Shown here: piece after piece, positions 8,065 to 15,412 of the stretch
Layout: every line of letters starts with the position of its first letter
Position numbering within the stretch: position 1 is the stretch's first letter
Origin: Lachnospiraceae bacterium
GTDB lineage: Bacteria > Bacillota > Clostridia > Lachnospirales > Lachnospiraceae
Direction: 5' to 3'
NCBI GenBank assembly: GCA_030524705.1
Contig: JAUNGD010000014.1
Span: 1 to 62,901, forward strand
DNA: 62,901 bases
The notes under the pieces: model-generated
Databases searched by the model: none
The model's input: the letters and a program-made list of their open reading frames with translations, nothing else
What the model was told of the DNA's origin: nothing
Position numbers and translations under genes: made by a program

Positions 8065-8155
8065 TGTATTTTTTCGCTGTTATACAATATGTACCATGCA
8101 GTGTTTTCTAATAAGAAAAAGTACTTTCAGCATTTTGAAGGTGCATAGGATGCAA

Positions 8156-8184
8156 CAAATATGCAATTTTTATGTCACGGTCAA
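8156..8184 (-). promoter_or_regulatory. candidate promoter of the polysaccharide operon
   Basis: TTGACC (8184-8179), a 17-bp spacer and TATTTG (8161-8156). It would give a leader of about 170 nt including the G run. The -10 is poor, so the site is tentative. It overlaps the region that must also hold the promoter of the divergent XRE gene, so one may control the other. Confidence 0.45.
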
Positions 8185-8255
8185 TTATACATTGACTTTA
8201 GTATTTTGTAAATAGCCTTTTTCTGGATTAATCTAATTTAAGAAAGGAGCTTAAA

Positions 8256-8552
8256 ATGTTCGGTGAAGTTTTACAAAAGTTAAGGAAATCCTGCGGAATG
8301 AACCAGGTTGAATTAGGACGCAGGTTAGGAGTGACAAAACAGGCGGTCTCAAATTGGGAAAACAATAACATCCTGCCTTCAGTAGATCTGTTAATACGAA
8401 TTGCAGGACTTTTTTCTGTCAGCACAGATTATCTGCTCGAAATAGACAAAAGCCATTACATAGAAATCGAAGGGTTAAGCGTAGAAGAAATCGCACATGT
8501 GCAGCAGATTATAAGCGATATTCGAAAGTATAAACAAAAAAATGTATGTTAA
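8256..8552 (+). CDS. XRE-family helix-turn-helix regulator
   Basis: 98 residues. A canonical HTH spans about residues 5-60 (LRKSCGMNQVELGRRLGVTK, then QAVSNWENNNILPSVDLL), with a short helical tail. AAGAAAGGAGC precedes the ATG. It is divergent from the polysaccharide operon, with a shared 278-bp region, and is the best local candidate for its regulator. It is a single-gene unit, closed by the hairpin at 8574-8629. Confidence 0.85.
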   Translation: MFGEVLQKLRKSCGMNQVELGRRLGVTKQAVSNWENNNILPSVDLLIRIAGLFSVSTDYLLEIDKSHYIEIEGLSVEEIAHVQQIISDIRKYKQKNVC

Positions 8553-8573
8553 AATTTCAAAAAGACCAATAAA

Positions 8574-8640
8574 AAGAACTGCCGTGCTGACAATGTTCTT
8601 TCATAAAACATTGCCTTCTGGCAGCTCTTAAGCTCTTTTC
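8574..8640 (+). terminator. terminator of the XRE gene
   Basis: A long hairpin: outer arms AAGAACTGCC and GGCAGCTCTT (one mismatch) and an inner pair CAATGTT / AACATTG, followed by a T-rich stretch. It separates the regulator from the convergent RNase G operon and may work in both directions. Confidence 0.55.
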
Positions 8641-8665
8641 TTTTCTGATTCCATATCAGTTCTTT

Positions 8666-9979
8666 TTATTCCCTGCAGCATTGCGCCAGGGATTTTTCTT
8701 TTTTCTTTCTGGTAATCTCCACTAGGGACAGCTTCGTCATATCTACTAACGCGGTTGGGATCGGGTCTTTATGAAGCTCTTCCTTCAGATAAGAAAGTAA
8801 AGCATCCCTTGACTCCTGCTTTTCCATATTGACAAAATCGACAATGATAATACCGCTCACATTTCTCAGTCTCAGCTGTCTCGCAATCTCCTCGGCAGCC
8901 TCCAGATTCAGCCTGAGAAACGCGGCCTCCCTCTTTTTTCCGCCCTCGAACTTCCCGCTGTTCACATCAACGACGGTCAGTGCCTCTGTGGGCTGGATGA
9001 TCAGATACCCTCCGCACTTCAGCCAGACCTTTTCCTGCAGAGCCTGCTCCAGCTGGTGCTCCAGAGAATACAGCTTCACCATGGACTGCATGCGATCCTT
9101 ATACAAAGCCAGCTTCGGCAGATCCTCGGGATGCTGTACCGCCAGATACTCCTGCATTTCCTGATATAATGCTTCATCGTCCGTCATAATGCGCTCCGCA
9201 TCGGAATCATAAAGATCCGCAAGCCGGTTCAGATAGGGAGCAGGCATTTTCAAAAGGCAGGAATAGCACGTGCGGAACTGCGCCTGGCGCATCAATGCGT
9301 CATACTGTTCCTTCAAAAGTGAAAGCTCCGCCGAGAGAGTTTTCCGGTCCGCTGTCCCGGCATTCGTGCGGAACAACCAGCCATACGGCCTGCTACTCTG
9401 CATACCAAAATTGCATCCATTCTGACCACCGTTACCCTGCATACCGGAATCGCATCCATTCTGATCGCCGCTGCCCTGCGGAGCTTCCTGTCCTGCCGCG
9501 GTTCTCTCTCTGGCTTCGGATATGGCCATCTCCCACTCCTCTTCAAATTCCATCAGCTCTGCCCGCTTTTCCCTTGAAAGCTTGGAGGATACGGATACAT
9601 TGGTATTGCCGGTGGTCAGCAGAACGTATTTCCCATGCAGGGTAATATTCGTGGTCACGGAGGGGTACTTTGTCTTGATCCCCTCCCGGGATATCTGTAC
9701 CAGGAGTTCGTCTCCGGCCTGGGGAAGCTTTGACGTCCCTTTTTTTGTATACACGGGATGCTTCATGTCATCCAGCGCCAGATGGCACGTCACGCCGGGA
9801 GCCGTCTCTACAAAGGCGGCTCCGATATTTTTTGCAATATTTTTTATTCTTCCGATATAAATATTCCCAAGCAAACTATCTGAGTTTTCCGGGTCGCAGT
9901 GTATTTCCACCGCCTTCCGGTCATTCATCAGAAATGAAAAGATGCGGCCCTGCATCCGCGTAATAAGATACTGCTTCAT
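8666..9979 (-). CDS. rng: ribonuclease E/G family endoribonuclease
   Basis: 437 residues. An N-terminal S1-like domain (NIYIGRIKNIAKNIGAAFVE) leads to the RNase E/G catalytic core with the metal-binding DVNSGKF and VDFVNM motifs. It processes rRNA and mRNA ends. The sequence stops at EKSLAQCCRE, where enterobacterial RNase G/E continues into the Cys-x-x-Cys zinc link, so that element is absent or reduced to a CC pair. A 26-residue low-complexity insert near 165-190 contains two copies of a 13-residue unit ending NGCxxGMQ. The start overlaps the previous gene by 4 bp. Confidence 0.88.
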   Translation of the reverse strand: MKQYLITRMQGRIFSFLMNDRKAVEIHCDPENSDSLLGNIYIGRIKNIAKNIGAAFVETAPGVTCHLALDDMKHPVYTKKGTSKLPQAGDELLVQISREGIKTKYPSVTTNITLHGKYVLLTTGNTNVSVSSKLSREKRAELMEFEEEWEMAISEARERTAAGQEAPQGSGDQNGCDSGMQGNGGQNGCNFGMQSSRPYGWLFRTNAGTADRKTLSAELSLLKEQYDALMRQAQFRTCYSCLLKMPAPYLNRLADLYDSDAERIMTDDEALYQEMQEYLAVQHPEDLPKLALYKDRMQSMVKLYSLEHQLEQALQEKVWLKCGGYLIIQPTEALTVVDVNSGKFEGGKKREAAFLRLNLEAAEEIARQLRLRNVSGIIIVDFVNMEKQESRDALLSYLKEELHKDPIPTALVDMTKLSLVEITRKKKEKSLAQCCRE

Positions 9980-10683
9980 AGTATTTCCTCGCCGAGGCGA
10001 TCCAGCGGAACGAGGTTTCGCCTGCCCTCCGTTCCCATATCAGCGTAAACCTCACAGCGGTGGATCTCATAGGCAAAGGGCTCCGGCTCAATTCCCAGCG
10101 TCGCAAGATATGCGTCCATCACCAGCTCCGGCTTCAGGTTTGCCACGCTGCCGGAGGACAGCTTCATAAATACAGTCCCTGCATTCACGGACATTTCATA
10201 GATCATGGGCCGGATGTCGACCTCCTTTTCCGACTTCTTCGTCTTCTTCATCACCGTGATGGATTTCTGTGCGAAGAAATGTGAGATACCGGACTGCCAG
10301 TCCAGCTTCGGCTCATAGCCCTTTCGGAACCTTAACGTATAGTCGGCGGCGGCCACCAGGGTCATCGCCTTATTCGCCTTACCCTCTGGAATCTGATAAA
10401 ATCCCGTCACCTGGATTCCCTCTACGCCGACACGGTTCAGGGCTGCAATGGCCTCGGCAGAGGTGACCGGCGTTTTTATTTCAATATCCATATATTCGGC
10501 GTCGCTGGTCAGTCCTACCCCCAGCGGAGAAGCGAAGGACATAACCATATGGGGGCTCAGCCCTTCCGTGTAGACAATATCTATTCCGGCGCGCCGGATC
10601 GCTTTCTGGAAATAACGCATGACGTCAAGATGTCCGATAAATTTCATGATGCCGTATTTTGAAAACTTAACTCTTACCTTCAA
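9976..10683 (-). CDS. TIGR03936/DUF2344 radical-SAM-linked protein
   Basis: 235 residues. The sequence KVRVKFSKYGIMKFIGHLDV is the family signature. The usual family N-terminus begins here, and GGAGG lies 8 nt before a TTG at 10683, so I take that TTG as start rather than the GTG three codons earlier, which sits on the ribosome site. The family is always found with the TIGR03960 radical SAM protein, here encoded just upstream, and is thought to act with it in RNA or translation-factor modification. The exact reaction is unknown. Confidence 0.85.
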   Translation of the reverse strand: MKVRVKFSKYGIMKFIGHLDVMRYFQKAIRRAGIDIVYTEGLSPHMVMSFASPLGVGLTSDAEYMDIEIKTPVTSAEAIAALNRVGVEGIQVTGFYQIPEGKANKAMTLVAAADYTLRFRKGYEPKLDWQSGISHFFAQKSITVMKKTKKSEKEVDIRPMIYEMSVNAGTVFMKLSSGSVANLKPELVMDAYLATLGIEPEPFAYEIHRCEVYADMGTEGRRNLVPLDRLGEEIL

Positions 10684-10725
10684 CGCGGGCACCTCCTCTG
10701 TGTCTGGCAGTATGCGCTCTGATCT

Positions 10726-12591
10726 TTAATTTCTCGCTTCAACGCAGACACCTCCTTTATATCTGGCAGCGCCGCAGCCGGAGCACTTCATCCGGCAGTT
10801 CGGCGTCACCGTTTCCTTATGAGCCGTCTCCCATTCTCTTTTCAGAAAGGCCTTGGTGACTCCAATATCAATGAAATCCCAAGGGAAAATTTCGTCCAGA
10901 TCACGCTCCCGCACCGTATAAAAATCCATATCAACCCCGCAGCGGTCAAAGGCCTGCAGCCACCTGTCATAATTCCAGTATTCTGTCCAGGCATCGTACA
11001 GCGCTCCCATACGGTATGCCTCCAGGATCACCCTGGAGATCCGGCGGTCGCCCCGGGCAAACACGCCCTCCAGCAGCGTCACATCCGCCTGGTGCCAGTT
11101 GTACCGGATGCTTTTTTGATTCAGCATTTCCTTGATCTCATGATTGACCGTTTTTGCGAAGCCGAGGTAATCTCCGGGATAATGCATGGAAGCCCACTGG
11201 AAGGGTGTGAAGGGCTTCGGAACGAAGAACGAGGTGCTCACCGTGATCTGGCACTTGCCGTTCCGCTTGTCCTTTGGTATCTCATAGTATTTCACTGCAA
11301 TATCGTTGGCCAGGTGTGCGATAGCCTTCCGGTCTTCTTCTGTCTCCGTCGGCAGACCCAGCATAAAATACAGCTTCACCTTGTTCCAGCCGCCGTGAAA
11401 AGCCTGATCTGCTCCATCCAGAATGACCGCCTTCGTCAGGCCCTTATTGATCACATCCCGCAGCCGCTGAGAGCCGGCCTCCGGCGCAAAGGTAAGGCTG
11501 CTCTTGCGGACATCCTGTACCTTGCTCATAACGTCCAGGGAAAACGCGTCGATCCGCAGGGAGGGCAGCGAAATATTAATGTTCTGCTCCCGGAACTCGT
11601 CGATCAGGAAAGTAACGATCCCCTCGAGATCGCTGTAATCGCTGGAGCTAAGGGAGCTGAGGGAAATCTCCTCATGTCCCGTATTCTTCAGCATCCTGTA
11701 GGCATGCGTCTTCAGGACATCAAGGCTTCGCTCTCTAGTGGGACGGTACAGCATCCCGGCCTGGCAGAAACGGCAGCCGCGGATGCAGCCTCTTTGGATT
11801 TCCAGAACGACACGGTCCTGGGTCACCTTAATAAACGGCACCACCGGGGATTCTGGATACGGAGCATGGGTCACGTCCATCTCCACCTGCTTCTGCACCA
11901 CCGCAGGAACGCCTTCTTCCGTCGGCACAAAGGAAGCGATCGTCCCGTCTTCCTTATAAGAAACCTCATACAGCGACGGCACGTAAATTCCCGGAATCTG
12001 TGCGGCCCTCTTTAAAAACTCTGCCCGGGACGCCCCGGCAGCCTTGCATTCCTTATACAGATCCAGCAGCGGATCATAGACCGTCTCTCCCTCGCCGATG
12101 TAAAACATATCAAAAAAATCTGCCAGCGGCTCAGGATTGTAAGCGCAGGGCCCCCCGCCGATCACGATGGGACAGTCTTCGCCGCGCTCTGCCGCCATGA
12201 GGGGAATACCGCTCAGATCCAGCACCTGCAGGATATTCGTATAGCACATTTCATACTGCAGGGTAATCCCCAGAAAATCAAACTCCTTTACTGGATCCTG
12301 GGATTCCAGAGCGAACAGCGGAATATGTTCCTCCCGCATCACCTTGTCCAGGTCCACCCAGGGCGAGTAGACCCGCTCGCACCATACATCCTCCCGGCGG
12401 TTGAACATATCGTACAGGATCTGAATACCAAGATGGGACATCCCGATTTCATAAACATCCGGAAAGCACATGGCAAACCGAATCGCAATCTTCTCTTTCT
12501 CCTTCATGACCGAGTTCACTTCTCCGCCGATATAGCGGGCCGGTTTCTCAACCTTCAATAATATTTCATCACTTAATGCTAGTTTTCTCAT
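10726..12591 (-). CDS. TIGR03960 family B12-binding-like radical SAM protein
   Basis: 621 residues. A B12-binding-like N-terminal half is followed by the radical SAM core with QRGCIRGCRFCQAG (CX3CX2C for the 4Fe-4S cluster) near residue 260 and a C-terminal domain with a late cysteine group (CRMKCSGCGA). It heads the three-gene operon with the DUF2344 partner and RNase G, a conserved order in Clostridia. The substrate is unknown. AAAGGTAG precedes the ATG. Confidence 0.88.
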   Translation of the reverse strand: MRKLALSDEILLKVEKPARYIGGEVNSVMKEKEKIAIRFAMCFPDVYEIGMSHLGIQILYDMFNRREDVWCERVYSPWVDLDKVMREEHIPLFALESQDPVKEFDFLGITLQYEMCYTNILQVLDLSGIPLMAAERGEDCPIVIGGGPCAYNPEPLADFFDMFYIGEGETVYDPLLDLYKECKAAGASRAEFLKRAAQIPGIYVPSLYEVSYKEDGTIASFVPTEEGVPAVVQKQVEMDVTHAPYPESPVVPFIKVTQDRVVLEIQRGCIRGCRFCQAGMLYRPTRERSLDVLKTHAYRMLKNTGHEEISLSSLSSSDYSDLEGIVTFLIDEFREQNINISLPSLRIDAFSLDVMSKVQDVRKSSLTFAPEAGSQRLRDVINKGLTKAVILDGADQAFHGGWNKVKLYFMLGLPTETEEDRKAIAHLANDIAVKYYEIPKDKRNGKCQITVSTSFFVPKPFTPFQWASMHYPGDYLGFAKTVNHEIKEMLNQKSIRYNWHQADVTLLEGVFARGDRRISRVILEAYRMGALYDAWTEYWNYDRWLQAFDRCGVDMDFYTVRERDLDEIFPWDFIDIGVTKAFLKREWETAHKETVTPNCRMKCSGCGAARYKGGVCVEARN

Positions 12592-12717
12592 TTTTTCTAC
12601 CTTTTATTTTATTTATCATCCATTTCAGTTTCTGCCCTGAAAAATGGCCTGAAAATCTTCTTTCTAACATAAGCACTTTACCATAAAACAAATTTTTCAG
12701 CAATATCCCTCTTCAAG

Positions 12718-12781
12718 ATTCTCCAATTTTGCCTTTCTCCAATACCGTATTTCTCCAATTCTGTATTTCTCCGATTTTGCA
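12718..12781. repeat. four 16-bp tandem repeats (TTTCTCCAATTNTGTA-like)
   Basis: Units at 12718-12733, 12734-12749, 12750-12765 and 12766-12781 share TTCTCCAAT or a one-base variant, each followed by a variable seven-base part. They are too short and too diverged for a CRISPR array. Possible regulator sites or replication-slippage debris. Confidence 0.7.
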
Positions 12782-12865
12782 TTTTTCATGATTCCGCGCT
12801 TTCGCATCGCAAAATAATTCTGACAGAACTTTTTTGATTTCCACTCCCCATACTGTCCTGAAATG

Positions 12866-12874
12866 TGATATGAT
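12866..12874 (+). promoter_or_regulatory. extended -10 element for the AAA+ gene
   Basis: TGATATGAT (TG, one base, TATGAT). No convincing -35 is found 16-18 bp upstream, as is often so for extended -10 promoters. It lies 54 nt before the ATG. Confidence 0.4.
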
Positions 12875-12927
12875 AGTGCGACGGATCATTCGTCATTCAT
12901 ACATACATTTACAAAGGAGTGGAGATT

Positions 12928-14412
12928 ATGCCAGTATTTGATTTTCGTGATACACCAAATGACAAAACCGGGGCTGTATCTACCTATACAACCTTTCGTT
13001 CCAACGAAACGGAAGCTACGCCCGAACAGCCGATTCTGATTCTGGACAACAAAAAACGAGCGTGGAAGCATCACTCCTCCGGAGTTTTCACAAACTTTCA
13101 AAAAAGGACATCCTTTGAATTTAACGAAGAGGACGGAACCGTCAGTGCAGACATTTTAAAAATAGACGCCCGTTTCGTCAGCCTGCTGCAGTGGCTCGGC
13201 GAAAGCCATATCAACGTACGTCTGTCCGGCAAGAACCGGGAGGACGGCTACGCGGTTTACAAGATCCGGGAGATCGCCTTCGGCGGCGGGACAAAGCTTT
13301 CCGCAGAGGACGGCTTTCTCCAGTTTATGATCGAGCGGCTGCTTTCCAGCAACGCCCCGGCGGAGGACTACAACGAGGATGAGCAGGAGGAAACCGGCGA
13401 CAGCATGAAGCTCACCAGCATACAGAGTATTTCAGACTTTATTACCTGCGCCGGACGCACTCTGCCGGACAATATCCGGCTTTGGGCCCGGAGAAATCTT
13501 GCAGTCGCCCGCTCGCATGAGGTAACGCCCGAGGAGAGGCGCCATGCACAGCGCGCGCTTTCCATTATGATGACGATTCAGTGGAAAAACAACTATTTTG
13601 AATCCATTGATCCCACGGAGGCGCGCCGCATTCTGGACGAAGAGCTTTACGGCATGGAACGAGTAAAGCAGCGTATCATCGAAACGATTATCCAGATCAA
13701 CCGTACCCACACCCTGCCGGCATACGGACTTCTGCTGGTGGGCCCCGCCGGAACCGGAAAGTCCCAGATCGCCTACGCGGTGGCGCGCATCTTAAAGCTG
13801 CCCTGGACCACACTGGACATGAGCTCCATCAACGATCCCGAGCAGCTGACCGGAAGCTCCCGCATCTACTCCAATGCGAAGCCCGGCATCATCATGGAGG
13901 CCTTCTCCATGGCAGGAGAATCCAACCTCGTTTTCATCATCAATGAGCTGGATAAAGCTTCAGCCGGAAAGGGCAACGGCAATCCTGCAGACGTCCTCCT
14001 AACGCTTCTCGACAACCTCGGCTTTACGGACAATTACATTGAATGCACGATTCCCACGGTGGGCGTATATCCCATCGCCACGGCCAATGACAAGAGCCAG
14101 ATCAGTGCGCCCTTGATGTCGCGCTTTGCCGTCATTGATATCCCGGACTATACGCCCGAGGAAAAGAAGGTCATCTTTTCACAGTATGCCCTCCCCAGGA
14201 TCCTGAAACGCATGGGCCTCGGCAAAGACGAATGCGTTGTGCCGGAGGAAGCCCTGGATGCGGTCATCGAAAAGTACGCTAATACTACGGGAATCCGTGA
14301 CCTGGAGCAGGCTGCCGAGCATATGGCCGCCAATGCGCTTTATCAGATCGAAGTAAATCACGTCTCCCAGGTTGTTTTTGACGCAGACAGCGTACGGAAG
14401 CTTCTGGCATAA
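12928..14412 (+). CDS. Lon-like AAA+ ATPase without protease domain
   Basis: 494 residues. The start is ATG 12928 with AAAGGAG 8 nt upstream; a GTG three codons earlier lies on the ribosome site. Residues 1 to about 215 match no family that I know. The rest follows the Lon ATPase order: LYGMERVKQRIIE, Walker A GPAGTGKSQ, Walker B region FIINELDKA, sensor-1 ATAND, Arg-finger region LMSRF and sensor-2 GIRDLEQ. It stops where the Lon peptidase domain would begin, with no Ser-Lys dyad. In Walker B, Asn stands where Lon has the Mg-binding Asp (LLDEID), while the catalytic Glu is kept. It is monocistronic. Likely a remodelling ATPase; target unknown. Confidence 0.8.
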   Translation: MPVFDFRDTPNDKTGAVSTYTTFRSNETEATPEQPILILDNKKRAWKHHSSGVFTNFQKRTSFEFNEEDGTVSADILKIDARFVSLLQWLGESHINVRLSGKNREDGYAVYKIREIAFGGGTKLSAEDGFLQFMIERLLSSNAPAEDYNEDEQEETGDSMKLTSIQSISDFITCAGRTLPDNIRLWARRNLAVARSHEVTPEERRHAQRALSIMMTIQWKNNYFESIDPTEARRILDEELYGMERVKQRIIETIIQINRTHTLPAYGLLLVGPAGTGKSQIAYAVARILKLPWTTLDMSSINDPEQLTGSSRIYSNAKPGIIMEAFSMAGESNLVFIINELDKASAGKGNGNPADVLLTLLDNLGFTDNYIECTIPTVGVYPIATANDKSQISAPLMSRFAVIDIPDYTPEEKKVIFSQYALPRILKRMGLGKDECVVPEEALDAVIEKYANTTGIRDLEQAAEHMAANALYQIEVNHVSQVVFDADSVRKLLA

Positions 14413-14421
14413 AAGTTCCCG

Positions 14422-14465
14422 TAAAGTTACGTCTGATAAATGATAAAGTTACGTCTGATAAATGA
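14422..14465. repeat. 22-bp direct repeat, two perfect copies
   Basis: Two adjacent identical 22-bp units (14422-14443 and 14444-14465) beginning TAAAGTTACGTCTG, just after the AAA+ stop codon and before the terminator palindrome. Probably a slippage duplication; function unknown. Confidence 0.85.
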
Positions 14466-14478
14466 TATTCGCATGACT

Positions 14479-14506
14479 TATACCCCCAATTGGGGGTATA
14501 TTTTTT
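14479..14506 (+). terminator. perfect palindrome plus T-run: terminator of the AAA+ gene
   Basis: A fully symmetric 22-bp sequence (TATACCCCC, AATT, GGGGGTATA) followed by six T. It folds into a 9-bp stem with a four-base loop and is a good Rho-independent terminator. The same shape also resembles operators of CsoR/CstR-type repressors (ATACCCC..GGGGTAT) and it precedes a small ORF, so a double role is possible. Confidence 0.75.
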
Positions 14507-14549
14507 AGCTGTATATACTGGACCATTATGAGACAGGGGGTAAAAGCGG

Positions 14550-14729
14550 ATGATCCACGCCTACGATGAGATGTATGTGGAAGGCGCGATGCTGATTACA
14601 GGCAGCAGTATCCGGCGCCAATATGGAGAGAAGAACGCAGCGATCTTTATTGGAGTGGGTGTTTCTTTAAAAACGGCTCTTGCACTGACAAAGGCTCTTG
14701 GGGTTAAAATTGACGAGCTGCCTATCTGA
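14550..14729 (+). CDS. small protein of 59 residues, unknown function
   Basis: ATG at 14550 with AGGGGG 9 nt upstream, stop TGA at 14727-14729. The N-terminus (MIHAYDEMYVEGAM) resembles the opening of a family of clostridial HTH proteins that begin MIHAYDxxYL, but the remainder (SIRRQYGEKNAAIFIGVGVS, then LKTALALTKALGVKIDELPI) does not continue that family as far as I recall. It may be a truncated relative or a genuine small protein. It ends 8 nt inside the convergent methyltransferase gene. A weak TATACT -10 lies at 14514-14519. Confidence 0.5.
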   Translation: MIHAYDEMYVEGAMLITGSSIRRQYGEKNAAIFIGVGVSLKTALALTKALGVKIDELPI

Positions 14730-15375
14730 TGCCTCCGATACAGATCCAGTCTTCGCCTTCCTTCGTATGGATCCCGACAGCAGCAAATCCGGCCTCTTTA
14801 AACAGCTTTTCAAATTCCTCCTTCGTGGGATTGAACATCTGGTACCGCCGGATGTTTTCTGCCGCCCTCTCGCTCAGCCCTTCCTTCTGATAAATGTCGG
14901 CGACAAGCAAAAACAAACCGCCCTTCTTCAATACCCGCAGAACCTCCCGAAGATTCTCCGCGGGATTCGGCCAGAAATAAAAGCTCTCTACGGTAATGAT
15001 CTTATCAAAGCTCTCGTCCGCAAAAGGAAGCCTTTCTACAGAGGCTTCCAAAACCTCCATCCTCCCGTTTTGGATATCCTCTGCGTTCCAGTCCCTGGAT
15101 ACCTGAACGGAAACCGGTGAATAGTCTACGCCTGTCAGATGTCCAGAACGAATCTGCCTCGACATGCTGCGTAGGGTCGCCCCGCCTCCGCAGCCAATAT
15201 CCAGTACCTGATCCGACCCCTGAAGCTTCAAAAACGGCAGCGCCCATCCCGTCACGCCGGAGTGACTCTGGTTCATGCGCTGAAGCATTTTCGCACCGTC
15301 CTCTCCCTCCGGTTTCCGGGGATTACCGCTTCTCGTCACAGCCTCTTCTGCTGTTAAATTTTCCATTGTATCCAT
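14722..15375 (-). CDS. class I SAM-dependent methyltransferase
   Basis: 217 residues. The SAM-binding motif VLDIGCGGGATLR is near residue 55, followed by GVDYSPVSVQVS, the acidic motif II region and post-motif VLKKGGLFLLVADIY, as in the UbiE/Methyltransf_11 group. The substrate cannot be predicted. Three ATG codons in a row follow GGAGGA; the third (15375) has the best spacing. It is an isolated gene whose 3' end overlaps the small ORF on the other strand. Confidence 0.85.
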   Translation of the reverse strand: MDTMENLTAEEAVTRSGNPRKPEGEDGAKMLQRMNQSHSGVTGWALPFLKLQGSDQVLDIGCGGGATLRSMSRQIRSGHLTGVDYSPVSVQVSRDWNAEDIQNGRMEVLEASVERLPFADESFDKIITVESFYFWPNPAENLREVLRVLKKGGLFLLVADIYQKEGLSERAAENIRRYQMFNPTKEEFEKLFKEAGFAAVGIHTKEGEDWICIGGIR

Positions 15376-15412
15376 CATCATCTCCTCCGCTCTCTATCCT
15401 TTTATCTGCTCT

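Larger units (their letters stand above)
12592..12927. other. divergent intergenic region with 16-bp tandem repeats
   Basis: 336 bp between the radical SAM operon (minus) and the AAA+ gene (plus). It is AT-rich, holds four imperfect 16-bp repeats (12718-12781) and a likely extended -10 for the AAA+ gene. For the radical SAM operon I see only a weak candidate (TTGCTG, 17 bp, TAAAGT). Confidence 0.5.

Noticed and set aside
8192-8220. Promoter of the XRE gene at TTGACT (8192-8197)
   Set aside because: No acceptable -10 lies 16-18 bp downstream (GCCTTT); TTGTAA with TAATCT nearby is weak too.
10819-12015. Long open frame antisense to the radical SAM gene (398 codons)
   Set aside because: Antisense shadow of a GC-rich gene: no ribosome site, no domain. 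The same holds for 17206-18327, 23215-24705 and 24814-26079.
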